DNA from: a bacterium
GTDB taxonomy: Bacteria; Planctomycetota; Planctomycetia; Pirellulales; Pirellulaceae
Reading direction: 5' to 3'
Length of the DNA stretch: 64,000 nt
NCBI GenBank assembly: GCA_030430075.1
Contig: JAUIGN010000011.1
Span: forward strand, 62,001 to 126,000
Notes under the pieces: generated by a model
Seen by the model: only the letters and a program-made list of their open reading frames with translations
Database searches by the model: none
What the model was told of the DNA's origin: nothing
Part shown: one piece after another, positions 26,574 to 34,768 of the stretch
Position numbering within the stretch: the first letter of the stretch is position 1
Layout: every line of letters starts with the position of its first letter
Position numbers and translations under genes: made by a program

Positions 26574-27356
26574 TTGCGACAGTTGATTGTGATCATGGGA
26601 TGCCTGCCCCTGCTGGCCGGCTGTTCGTTCTTTCGGACACGACCGGCGCTGCCGGACGCGTTGCTGGTGCGCGAGCAACTGGTGATTCACAGCGACTTCA
26701 AGCTCCCTCAGAAGCACCGTTTGCTGGAGGAACTGCTGGCGATCCGAGGCGACCTGGTTGCAGCGCTCGACATCCCGGTCTCTGACGAGCCGATTCATTT
26801 GTACCTGTTCGATGACGCCAAGACGTATCGAACCTTTATTACCAGCGAATTTCCCGGCTTGCCGAATCGGCGGGCGTTTTTTGTTGAAGGCGACACCAGT
26901 TTGACGGTCTACGCGCATTGGGGTGATCGGGTCGCCGAGGACCTGCGCCACGAAGTTGCGCACGGCTACCTTCATGCCGTGACCCCCAACTTGCCGTTGT
27001 GGTTGGATGAAGGACTGGCGGAGTGTTTCGAGGTTCCTCGGGGCTACGACGGATATCATGTCGAGCATACCGCCAAGCTGTTGGACCTGGTTGAGAATGG
27101 GAGCTGGCGGCCCGACATCTGGCGGCTAGAGCGTCTGCACGATATATCGGAGATGACGCAAAAAGACTATGCCGAGGCCTGGTTGTGGGTCCATTTCCTG
27201 CTGCACACGACGCGCGAGCGACGCGTCTTGTTGCAGCACCACCTGGCGTTGCTGCGCGAGCACGGTCGATCGCCGCCTTTGTCCGATGCGATCTGGCAGA
27301 CATCGCCCACGGTCGACGACGAGCTCGTCGCGTATCTGCGCGCTATGGCGAGTTGA
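26574..27356 (+). CDS. Lipoprotein with HExxH zinc-peptidase-like motif
   Basis: A 260-residue exported lipoprotein. I chose a TTG start at 26574 because AAGGAG lies seven bases upstream and it gives a compact signal peptide with lipobox LLAGC (Cys17). The core carries LRHEVAHGYLH (His126, Glu127, His130) followed by WLDEGLAE with Glu146 as the likely third zinc ligand, the gluzincin-like arrangement of DUF1570/peptidase MA-type proteins. The spacing of the first two motifs to the Glu is short but normal for this group. The following enolase-like gene starts 19 bases after the stop, suggesting one transcript. Peptidase activity is inferred. Confidence 0.82.
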   Translation: MRQLIVIMGCLPLLAGCSFFRTRPALPDALLVREQLVIHSDFKLPQKHRLLEELLAIRGDLVAALDIPVSDEPIHLYLFDDAKTYRTFITSEFPGLPNRRAFFVEGDTSLTVYAHWGDRVAEDLRHEVAHGYLHAVTPNLPLWLDEGLAECFEVPRGYDGYHVEHTAKLLDLVENGSWRPDIWRLERLHDISEMTQKDYAEAWLWVHFLLHTTRERRVLLQHHLALLREHGRSPPLSDAIWQTSPTVDDELVAYLRAMAS

Positions 27357-27375
27357 TCAAGCGAGTCAAAAACCG

Positions 27376-28827
27376 ATGCATGTAACGCTCAAAGAAACCC
27401 GTCTCGGCCTCAGAAACTCGACCACCCGTCTCCCGTTTCGCTACGGTTCCGCTTGCTTGACGCGCTGTCCGCAGGCCGTTCTGCAGGTTGCGGTCGAGGC
27501 GGATGGCGTCGCTGGTATCGGGTATTCCGGCGATTGCCTGCCGCCCAGTTGGTTCGACAAGTCGCCCGGCAAGCCGTTTGCCGAGCAGGTCCGTGACATG
27601 CTGGCGGTGATTGGATTGGCCGAGGAGGTGTTTGCGGCGTCGTACGCGCAGCCCACCGCCTTCTTTCCTGCCTGGCTCGAATCCGTGCGGACCGTTCATG
27701 CGGAGTGTACCGCGCGTGGTGTGCCTCCGCTGCTGGCCTCGCTGGGGACCAGCCTGGTCGAGCGAGCAATGGTCGATGCCCTTTGCCGCGTGACAGGGAC
27801 CAGCTTTGCAGTCGCCGTGCGGCGGAACCTGTTGGGACTCGTGCCCGCCGATGTCCACTCGGCGCTGGCGGGGTGCGAACCGGCTGCCTGGTTGCCTGCC
27901 CAACCCGTGGAGGCGATCTACGTTCGCCACACCGTTGGGCTCGGTGATCCCCTGACAGATGCCGAGATTTCCGACGACGAACGGCTGGAGGACGGCTTTC
28001 CCCAATCCCTGGAGGAGTATGTGCGGCGGGACGGCTTGCGGTACTTCAAGATCAAGGTGGCGAATGATCTGCCGCACGACCTCGATCGGCTTGGCAAGAT
28101 CGCTCGGATCGTGGAAGCCTATCGAGGCGGGGACTACGGCGTGACGATCGACGGTAATGAACAGTACCGGCAGGCAAACGAATTTGACCAGTTGATCGAG
28201 GCCATGCGGCGGGAGCCCGACCTGGCCCTGCTGTGGCGAAACACCGTGGCGATCGAGCAACCTTTGGAGCGGTCGATTGCCCTGGGCTCCGAGCAGACGA
28301 GAGGCATCCGCGAACTTTCCGGCAGTAAGCCGGTCATTATCGATGAATCGGACGGCAGCCTGGATTCTTACCGGCAAGCGATCGAACTTGGCTATCGAGG
28401 CGTCAGCAGCAAGAACTGCAAAGGCCCCATCAAGAGTCTCTTGAACGCCGGCCTGACCTGGCTGGCGAACGAGCGTGGCGCACGCTCGGACTACCTGATG
28501 ACCGGCGAAGATCTGTGCACGGTCGGTGTCGTGCCGGTGCAGGCAGACCTGTGCCTCGTCGCCACGCTCGGCTTGCACCATGTGGAACGAAACGGACACC
28601 ACTATCACCCGGGACTAACGTACCTGCCCGCCGAAGAACAGGAAGCGGCACTGGCTGCGCACCCGGACCTCTATGCTCGACAACGCAACATCATTGCCCC
28701 GCGGATCGTCGATGGCAAGTTCCTGATAGGCACGCTACAATGCCCCGGCTTTGGATTTGCCTGCCTGCCGGACATGGAAACGATGCAATCCCGCGAGACG
28801 TGGCGATTCGAATCGTTGGGCATGTGA
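27376..28827 (+). CDS. Enolase-superfamily protein (mandelate racemase-like)
   Basis: A 483-residue cytosolic protein starting at the ATG at 27376. The C-terminal barrel shows the superfamily plan: KIKV as the KxK base region near 227, then metal ligands Asp259 (TIDGNEQY), Glu294 (IEQPLE) and Asp323/Glu324 (IIDESDGS), with SSKNCKG on the next strand. The N-terminal capping domain (to about 130) is less conserved, and the protein is longer than the usual 350-400 residues. The reaction is not identifiable; members abstract a proton next to a carboxylate (dehydratase, racemase or cycloisomerase). It probably shares a transcript with the upstream lipoprotein. Confidence 0.78.
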   Translation: MHVTLKETRLGLRNSTTRLPFRYGSACLTRCPQAVLQVAVEADGVAGIGYSGDCLPPSWFDKSPGKPFAEQVRDMLAVIGLAEEVFAASYAQPTAFFPAWLESVRTVHAECTARGVPPLLASLGTSLVERAMVDALCRVTGTSFAVAVRRNLLGLVPADVHSALAGCEPAAWLPAQPVEAIYVRHTVGLGDPLTDAEISDDERLEDGFPQSLEEYVRRDGLRYFKIKVANDLPHDLDRLGKIARIVEAYRGGDYGVTIDGNEQYRQANEFDQLIEAMRREPDLALLWRNTVAIEQPLERSIALGSEQTRGIRELSGSKPVIIDESDGSLDSYRQAIELGYRGVSSKNCKGPIKSLLNAGLTWLANERGARSDYLMTGEDLCTVGVVPVQADLCLVATLGLHHVERNGHHYHPGLTYLPAEEQEAALAAHPDLYARQRNIIAPRIVDGKFLIGTLQCPGFGFACLPDMETMQSRETWRFESLGM

Positions 28828-28975
28828 GCGATCGTATGCAATGCCTTCCACATTGCCGGCCGGGAACGCTGGCCGGCATCGGGCCTGATCGCGGGCCGCT
28901 CCGGCAGGGCACCGCCTGCGGTGGCGCCGATGGCGTCGACGTCACGATCTAGTCACCACGTGTTGAGTCGATTCG

Positions 28976-29974
28976 ATGATCAAGACAACGGTAGTCGGTA
29001 GTTACCCGGTTCCCTTGTGGTTGCGGGCGATGAGTAACCGCGAGAGCTTGCGAGACGCCATTCTGGCGATCATCAAGACCCAGGAACTGGCTGGAATCGA
29101 CGTCGTGGCGGACGGCGAGCTCTATCGATGGAATGTCAATCATGCGGAAACCAACGGCATGATCGATTATTTCGTCAAGCCCATGGGAGGCGTTCAGGGA
29201 GTGCTCACCACGGACCAACTGGACGCCTGGCGGAGCCGTCCGGGAAACCAGTTCCGTGCTCAACCGCCAGGGATTGTCACGGGGCCTCTGTCGGCAGGCA
29301 CGTTGAACCTGCGGGCCGATTATGAACTCTACCGGGATGTGACCAGCCGGCCCAAGAAGTTCACCGTGACCAGCCCCTATATGCTGGCCAAGATGCTGGC
29401 CAACGCGCACTATGCCGCGTTGCCGGAACTGGTCATGGCCTTAGCCGACGTTTTGAAATCGCAGATCGGACAGGTTGACGCGGAGATCATTCAAGTGGAT
29501 GAAGCGAATGTGACCGGTCATGCCGAGGATGGGCCGCTGGCGGCGGCGGGCATCAACCGCGTTCTCGAAGGGGTGCGGCCGGAAGCAGACAAGGCGGTCC
29601 ATCTGTGCTACGGCAACTATGGCGGCCAGACAATTCAACAGGGCGCTTACGAGCAACTGATCGCGTTCTTGAACGACCTCAACGCGGATCACCTTGTCCT
29701 GGAGATCGCCCGCCGTCCCGAACATGAACTTGACTTGCTGACGCAGGTCAAGCCGGAGCTTGGTCTGGGCATCGGCGTGATCGACATCAAAGACAACGAA
29801 GTCGAAACGGTTGACGTCGTGGCGCGGCGGATTGAGCGGGCCGTGAGCGTCTTGGGCGCGGAACGCATCAAGTATGTGCATCCCGACTGCGGGTTCTGGA
29901 TGCTACCGAGGTCCGTTGCCGACGCCAAAATGCGCGCCTTGGTTGCCGGCCGGGATCGGTTCGCCGGCGGCTGA
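28976..29974 (+). CDS. Cobalamin-independent methionine synthase-like protein (MetE C-domain)
   Basis: A 332-residue single-barrel protein resembling the C-terminal half of MetE. The start GSYPVPLWL is the usual N-terminus of short MetE-like proteins. Candidate zinc ligands are visible: His and Cys in HLCYGN near 209-212, an acidic cluster, and Cys in HPDCGFW near 304. MetE itself transfers a methyl group from methyltetrahydrofolate to homocysteine. Short homologues often lack the folate-binding N-domain and may use other methyl donors. The last 72 bases overlap the end of the convergent DUF6807 gene. Confidence 0.8.
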   Translation: MIKTTVVGSYPVPLWLRAMSNRESLRDAILAIIKTQELAGIDVVADGELYRWNVNHAETNGMIDYFVKPMGGVQGVLTTDQLDAWRSRPGNQFRAQPPGIVTGPLSAGTLNLRADYELYRDVTSRPKKFTVTSPYMLAKMLANAHYAALPELVMALADVLKSQIGQVDAEIIQVDEANVTGHAEDGPLAAAGINRVLEGVRPEADKAVHLCYGNYGGQTIQQGAYEQLIAFLNDLNADHLVLEIARRPEHELDLLTQVKPELGLGIGVIDIKDNEVETVDVVARRIERAVSVLGAERIKYVHPDCGFWMLPRSVADAKMRALVAGRDRFAGG

Positions 29975-30976
29975 TGCATCATTCCGTTTCGCCCCCCGGC
30001 CAAGGCCTGACCGCGGCTCGTCGGCCGCTGTGGTCCGCTCGACGTAGTCCGCGTAGGCCCGGCCGAGGTTGGGCCGTTGATCGACGGCGGAGGAGTGGAC
30101 AAGGACAGCGAATCGTAAGCGGAGCGGCTCGCCCGGCTGAACGACGACTCGGCTTGTCGGCCCCTTGCGCATCGCCTGCCTGCCAAACGGGTTGGCGGCG
30201 ACGAACCCATAGTTGCGGGCATGCATCCAGCTCGGACGAAAGTTGTTTGGATGGCACATCAGGGTCATGCCGACGTGCTTCCCGTCAACTGTGCCGCTAT
30301 AGTCACACCAGTCGGCTGCCTGGCTCCAGATGGCGGCAGCTCCCTGGCGGCCGTGGGAGTCGGTGAGGCGTCCGCCCCGCAGTTCGCTGAGCGGCGTCGC
30401 GACTCGGATGCCGAGCCCCATTTCTTCCTGGTCGCCGAAGTAGAACGGCGTCTCCGCTTGAAACGTCGAGTCCCACAGCAGCAGAAACCCGGCATCGGTC
30501 GTCTGCAATTGGAATTGGAATTGCTCGCGGCAAATGATCGATTTGTCGGGCCGCAGGTACAGTTTCTCTTCGCGGAATGATCCGGCCCCCGGCCCGCCGC
30601 GGGGTTCCTGCAGGAAGCGGGCGTGGACCACGGAGGCTTTGTTGCGCCAAGAATCGGCACCGTCCAGGTCGCCGAACGCCATCCAGATGCCGGGGTGCAT
30701 CGTCGCGTGATCGGCCCGGTCGAGGTCCGGCCGCGGTGGATGGTGTCGCGTGGCCTGGATGCCGTCCGGAGTCTTGACATGGGCGAAGAACGGCCGCGGG
30801 GTCTTGCCGGACGGGTCGCGAAACACGTACGACCCGACGGCGCGACCGTCCACCGTCATGATGATCTCGGCCGGCGTCGTCTGGAACTCGACCGGCGGGG
30901 CGGGCTCGGCGGGTTCGGTGGCAACGGCGGCAGGGGCGGCCGCGAGCAAGATGACGCCGGCAAGCATTCTTCGCAT
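29903..30976 (-). CDS. Exported DUF6807 (PmoA-like) protein
   Basis: A 357-residue secreted protein of the planctomycete DUF6807 family, often labelled PmoA-like in annotation although unrelated to methane monooxygenase. The ATG at 30976 opens a signal peptide (MRRMLAGVILLAAAPAAVATEP). Family blocks include ATRHHPPRPDLDRADHATMH, HPGIWMAFGDLDGADSW and MTLMCHPNNFRPSWMHARN; the many His and Asp residues suggest a metal or sugar site. Function is unknown, but related genes often sit near sugar-catabolism genes. It is last in the minus-strand pab operon, 43 bases after the dehydrogenase. The final 24 codons overlap the convergent MetE-like gene, an unusual length of overlap. Confidence 0.78.
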   Translation of the reverse strand: MRRMLAGVILLAAAPAAVATEPAEPAPPVEFQTTPAEIIMTVDGRAVGSYVFRDPSGKTPRPFFAHVKTPDGIQATRHHPPRPDLDRADHATMHPGIWMAFGDLDGADSWRNKASVVHARFLQEPRGGPGAGSFREEKLYLRPDKSIICREQFQFQLQTTDAGFLLLWDSTFQAETPFYFGDQEEMGLGIRVATPLSELRGGRLTDSHGRQGAAAIWSQAADWCDYSGTVDGKHVGMTLMCHPNNFRPSWMHARNYGFVAANPFGRQAMRKGPTSRVVVQPGEPLRLRFAVLVHSSAVDQRPNLGRAYADYVERTTAADEPRSGLGRGAKRNDASAAGEPIPAGNQGAHFGVGNGPR

Positions 30977-31019
30977 GGGTGTGGTCCCGGACGGAGTTGG
31001 AGTTTCGTCGGTTCGGCGA

Positions 31020-31889
31020 TCAGCTCCGCGGCTGAATCGCTTCGATGATCGCGCTGTTGTCCGCTTCACCGTAGCCCATTGCCTCGGCGCGTTCCAGCAG
31101 TTGGCGATGGGCGGCGGAGAGCGGGAGCGGACAACCGGTTTCTTCTGCGGCCGCGAGCATCAGGCGGACGTCTTTGAGATGCTGGCTGAGGCGGGCTTGC
31201 GGTGAGAAGTCTCGCCGCACCATGCGTGTCCCCTTCGTCTCCATCACCCCTGACGCTGCCGGTGTCTGCCGGAGTACGTCCAGGGTCAGTTCCGGAGCGA
31301 AGCCCAGCGACTCGGCAAACGTCAACGCTTCCGCCAAGGCGGCCCGATTGAGACCGAGCAGCAGATTGTGGACCAGCTTGAAGCGGGATGCCGTGCCGGC
31401 GGGCCCGAGATGAAAATGGGTCGAGGTTAGCTTCTCCAACAGGGGCGTGACTCTCGCCACGGGCGATGGATCGCCGCCGACAAACAAAGCCACGTTGCCG
31501 GTTCGCATCTGCTGGCTCGAACCAGCCACCAATGCCTCGACGTAGTGCGCACCGCGCTGGGCCAGCGCCTGACCGATGGCGATCATCTCGGCCGGATCGC
31601 CGGTCGACGCATCGATCACGATCTGGCCGGGGCGAACGGCCTCGCGGTGCCGTGCGATCAGTTCGGCAACGATCTGGCTGGTCGGCAGGCAGAGGACCAC
31701 CGGATCACAGCCGCGGATCACTTCGTCCGCATCCCTGGCCGCGATCCCTCCCAGGGCCGAGCAGGCAACGAGTTGTGCTGCGTCGGTATCGAAAGCGTGG
31801 ATCGTTTCGCCACTGGCCATCAGACGCTCGGCCAGGGCGGATCCCAAGAGGCCGACTCCGATCAGGCCTACAGGACTGACGTCCGTCAT
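31020..31889 (-). CDS. 3-hydroxyisobutyrate dehydrogenase-like oxidoreductase
   Basis: A 289-residue beta-hydroxyacid dehydrogenase of the HIBADH type. Starts at the ATG at 31889, four bases into the end of the DUF447 gene (ATGA overlap), with GGGAGG upstream. The Rossmann motif GLIGVGLLGSALAERL is at about 7-22; the substrate loop DASTGDPAEMIAIG replaces the usual DxSTxSP; and KLVHNLLLGLNRAALAEAL carries the catalytic Lys and Asn-type region. Similar enzymes reduce or oxidise short 3-hydroxyacids such as tartronate semialdehyde or 3-hydroxyisobutyrate. Tight coupling to DUF447 and pab genes points to a role tied to them, but no reaction can be named. Confidence 0.85.
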   Translation of the reverse strand: MTDVSPVGLIGVGLLGSALAERLMASGETIHAFDTDAAQLVACSALGGIAARDADEVIRGCDPVVLCLPTSQIVAELIARHREAVRPGQIVIDASTGDPAEMIAIGQALAQRGAHYVEALVAGSSQQMRTGNVALFVGGDPSPVARVTPLLEKLTSTHFHLGPAGTASRFKLVHNLLLGLNRAALAEALTFAESLGFAPELTLDVLRQTPAASGVMETKGTRMVRRDFSPQARLSQHLKDVRLMLAAAEETGCPLPLSAAHRQLLERAEAMGYGEADNSAIIEAIQPRS

Positions 31890-32476
31890 GTGCTGCCTCC
31901 CGTTGTTAGGGTCGGGCCGCACTTGGCTTCGACATACCGTTGCAGCAAGGCAAAGGCGCGACGCTCCTGCGGACCCGCAGTCTTCTCGACAATGATCGCC
32001 AGCCGCGAGAGTTCGGTGCGAATCTCCTCGGCGGGCAGCACCGCGGTCCGCGTTGCCAGAATCGCGGCCTCGACGACCGCATGCTTGGCTCGATTGAATC
32101 CGAAGAAATCGCGGAAACGACCGCGGTCAACGACTTCGCAGCGGATGGTGGTGCGGGCTGCCGAGTCGTCCAAGTCGACAACGCGAAACGCGTACCAGCG
32201 GCAGGCGTCCGCCAGGATCATGCCGTTGATCCCCTGGGCCGACTGCAGTGCAGGGGGCGACGCGATCTGCTTGACGGCCGCTTGTGCCAGCAACTCGACA
32301 TCGTCGGTCACATGCAGGACGCCTTCGCCGTGGCGTTTCAGATTCTGATAGGTCTGCGAAGTCTGGTATGGCTTCAGGGTAAAGGTTGCAAACGATGCGT
32401 CGACCTCCGGCCCCATGGGCGAGATGTTGGTCGTGCCGTCGCGATTTATCGTGGTGACAATGCCTTCCAATATCAT
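31886..32476 (-). CDS. DUF447 family protein, FMN-binding-split-barrel-like
   Basis: A 196-residue protein starting at the ATG at 32476 (MILEGIVTTINRDGTTNISP), the typical DUF447 N-terminus. The conserved MGPEVD, FTLKPYQTSQTYQNL and GEGVLHVTDD segments suggest a flavin-binding split barrel. DUF447 is found in methanogens and in bacteria that carry tetrahydromethanopterin genes, which planctomycetes often do; this is recalled association, not proof. It lies 31 bases after pabA and overlaps the dehydrogenase by four bases, so the three are translated from one message. Biochemical function unknown. Confidence 0.82.
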   Translation of the reverse strand: MILEGIVTTINRDGTTNISPMGPEVDASFATFTLKPYQTSQTYQNLKRHGEGVLHVTDDVELLAQAAVKQIASPPALQSAQGINGMILADACRWYAFRVVDLDDSAARTTIRCEVVDRGRFRDFFGFNRAKHAVVEAAILATRTAVLPAEEIRTELSRLAIIVEKTAGPQERRAFALLQRYVEAKCGPTLTTGGST

Positions 32477-32507
32477 GATGTGGTGGCTCGATCGAAAGGT
32501 CCCATCC

Positions 32508-33164
32508 TTAGAACGTGACTGGCGAGGTGGGCGAAACGTCACGGCGCGGCGGCTCCAGGAGTTCACCGTTGAGCGAGTCGGTGAGGGTTGCTGGGAGCCC
32601 GATGCTGCGGAGGAAATTCGCTAACATCACGAAGCCCCCTTCGGTCAAAATTGCCTCGGGGTGGAACTGCAGACCGACCAGCGGCCGCCGGCGATGGCGG
32701 ATGCCCATGATCACTCCGTCGGGCAACCAGGCGGTGACTTCGAAGTCGCCGGGGAGCGTGCGGCGGTCGACGATCAGCGAATGGTAGCGGCACACAGTAA
32801 GCGGGTTGTCGAGTCCTGCGAAAACGCCGCTGGCCGTGTGGGCAATTTGGCTCGTCCGGCCGTGCATCGGTTCTGGGGCGCGAACGACCCGGGCACCGAA
32901 CGCGGCAGCAATGGTCTGATGTCCCAGGCAAACGCCCAGCATGGGGATTTTCTCCCAGAGCTGGGAAACGACGTCCAGAGAATGGCCGGCGAGTTCTGGC
33001 GTGCAGGGGCCGGGTGAAAGGACGACCGCCGCCGGTGCGAGCTGTTTCACGCGCGCGACATCGGCAACGTCGTTACGCAGCACGCAGGTCTCGTGTCCCA
33101 GGCGCTGGAAGTAACGCGCCAGGTTGTGGACAAAACTGTCGTAGTTATCGATGAGCAGAATCAC
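32508..33164 (-). CDS. pabA: Aminodeoxychorismate/anthranilate synthase glutamine amidotransferase
   Basis: Releases ammonia from glutamine for its partner synthase. The 218 residues start at a GTG at 33164 giving MILLIDNYDSFVHNL. Class I amidotransferase motifs are complete: oxyanion LSPGPCTPE, nucleophile elbow GVCLGHQ with Cys near 79, and LQFHPEAILTEGG with the catalytic His-Glu. TrpG and PabA cannot be separated by motif, but the gene lies 152 bases after pabB on the same strand, which favours p-aminobenzoate synthesis. It may serve tryptophan as well. The C-terminal 20 residues are variable and Pro-rich. Confidence 0.92.
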   Translation of the reverse strand: MILLIDNYDSFVHNLARYFQRLGHETCVLRNDVADVARVKQLAPAAVVLSPGPCTPELAGHSLDVVSQLWEKIPMLGVCLGHQTIAAAFGARVVRAPEPMHGRTSQIAHTASGVFAGLDNPLTVCRYHSLIVDRRTLPGDFEVTAWLPDGVIMGIRHRRRPLVGLQFHPEAILTEGGFVMLANFLRSIGLPATLTDSLNGELLEPPRRDVSPTSPVTF

Positions 33165-33316
33165 GCCGGTGGGTCCGCGAGTCCGGGGTTACGCGCCCAG
33201 GGCGCTAGTGAACTTGGAGGGGCAAGTCGTCTTGATTGACTCAATTCGCAGCCGCCGACGGGGGCGGCAAACAAGGGGCGAGTGTTCGGTCGCCAGTGGT
33301 TCGAGGGCCAGTTTCG

Positions 33317-34762
33317 CTAGGGTGCCAGTGCCCGCAGCAGGCCTCGCGCTTTATGCCAGGTCTCTTCGTATTCGAGTTGGGGGTCAGATTGGGCTACGAT
33401 GCCGCCGCCAACCGGGAATTGCCACCAGCCGCGACCAGCCGTGATGGTTCGAATCAGGATGCTGAGATCCAGTGTGCCATCAAACCCAACGTAGCCCAAG
33501 GACCCACAATACGGCCCACGCGCGGTTTTTTCCAATTCGGCAATGATCTGCATGGCACGGACCTTGGGGGCGCCCGATACGGACCCGCCCGGGAATGTGG
33601 CCCGAATCACATCCAGCGGCCGGCAGCCGGCTGCCAACTGCCCGCGGACCACGGAGACCAGATGTTGCACGAATGCGTACGTCTCCAGGCCGCACAATTG
33701 GGTAACCTGGACGCTGTCCGGCGTGCAGACGCGAGCCAAATCGTTGCGCAGCAGATCGACGATCATCACGTTTTCCGCGCGGTCTTTGCTGCTCTGACGC
33801 AGCTCGTCGGCTGCGTAGAGGTCGGCCTCGGGGCGGGCGGTCCGCTGGCGGGTTCCCTTGATCGGTCGCGCTTCCACCTGGCCATTCCGGACCCTGACCA
33901 GCCGTTCCGGCGACGCGCTGGCGATTTGAAACTGGCCCACATCAAAGTAGCCGCCAAACGTGGCCGGATTCCGTTGCCGGAGGCGGCGATACAAGCTGAT
34001 GGCGTCTTCGGCCGCCGGAAACAGCAGTCGCTGCGCCAAGTTGACCTGGAAGACGTCCCCCGCCCTGATGTACTCGATGCCGCGACGAACCATCGCCAGG
34101 TATGCCTCGGCCGTGAAGCTGCTGGTCAGGCCGTCCAGGTCACCGACGGCGAACTGCCTGGCAACGTCCTCCCGGTCCAACGGCGGTAAAGGCGTGGCGA
34201 GCGAATCGGTGGCGAGCGAATCGCCGCGACCCGATGGCTGCTTCGGCGGGGCGTCCAACCACTGTTGAAACTGCCGCACACGGGCAGCGGCCCGTTCGCG
34301 CCGCGCCGGCCGATCCTGTTCCGGGAAACCCTGCGAGACGATCCAGGCCCGCTCCGCGTGGTGGTCGAATGCGACCACGGTATCGTAGAGGCCGACTGCC
34401 AACGCGGGCACCTGGAACTCGTCGAACCGTGCCGCCTCGATCCGCTCCAGGCTGCGGCCGAGGTCGTAGCTGAATAGTCCTGCCGCACCACCTTGGAACG
34501 GGGGCAGTTCCGGCCGCGGTTCGACCGGTGCCGGCAGGTGGCGGTCAAGCAGAGCGAGGCCGTCCGAGCTATCGGCCGGTACGCAAATGAAGGCGTACGG
34601 ATCGGCAGCCACGAAGGAATAACGGCCGAGGTCGGGTTGCCGCAAGGCGCTGTCGAGGAACAGGCAGTGGGGCTGGGCGCTCAATGCCAGGAAGGCCGAC
34701 TCCGGGTCCGGTGCAGGCAGCAATTCAGTGGCGACAGGGAGTTCGTCGGGAAGCTCGATCAC
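33317..34762 (-). CDS. pabB: Aminodeoxychorismate synthase component I
   Basis: Converts chorismate plus ammonia to 4-amino-4-deoxychorismate, precursor of p-aminobenzoate for folate and possibly methanopterin. The 481 residues start at a GTG at 34762. The chorismate-binding core shows PIKGTRQR near 299 (PIKGT with the PabB-type Lys rather than TrpE's PIAGT), RNDLARVCTPDSVQV, FPGGSVSGAPKVRAM and PVGGGIVAQSDP. It begins six bases after the stop of the DUF1570 gene, so translation is probably coupled. The glutamine amidotransferase subunit is the next gene. Confidence 0.95.
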   Translation of the reverse strand: MIELPDELPVATELLPAPDPESAFLALSAQPHCLFLDSALRQPDLGRYSFVAADPYAFICVPADSSDGLALLDRHLPAPVEPRPELPPFQGGAAGLFSYDLGRSLERIEAARFDEFQVPALAVGLYDTVVAFDHHAERAWIVSQGFPEQDRPARRERAAARVRQFQQWLDAPPKQPSGRGDSLATDSLATPLPPLDREDVARQFAVGDLDGLTSSFTAEAYLAMVRRGIEYIRAGDVFQVNLAQRLLFPAAEDAISLYRRLRQRNPATFGGYFDVGQFQIASASPERLVRVRNGQVEARPIKGTRQRTARPEADLYAADELRQSSKDRAENVMIVDLLRNDLARVCTPDSVQVTQLCGLETYAFVQHLVSVVRGQLAAGCRPLDVIRATFPGGSVSGAPKVRAMQIIAELEKTARGPYCGSLGYVGFDGTLDLSILIRTITAGRGWWQFPVGGGIVAQSDPQLEYEETWHKARGLLRALAP

Positions 34763-34768
34763 AGCATC

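Noticed and set aside
29903..30976. Particulate methane monooxygenase subunit, suggested by the PmoA label used for this family
   Set aside because: The protein is soluble and secreted, with none of the membrane helices of true PmoA; it belongs to DUF6807.
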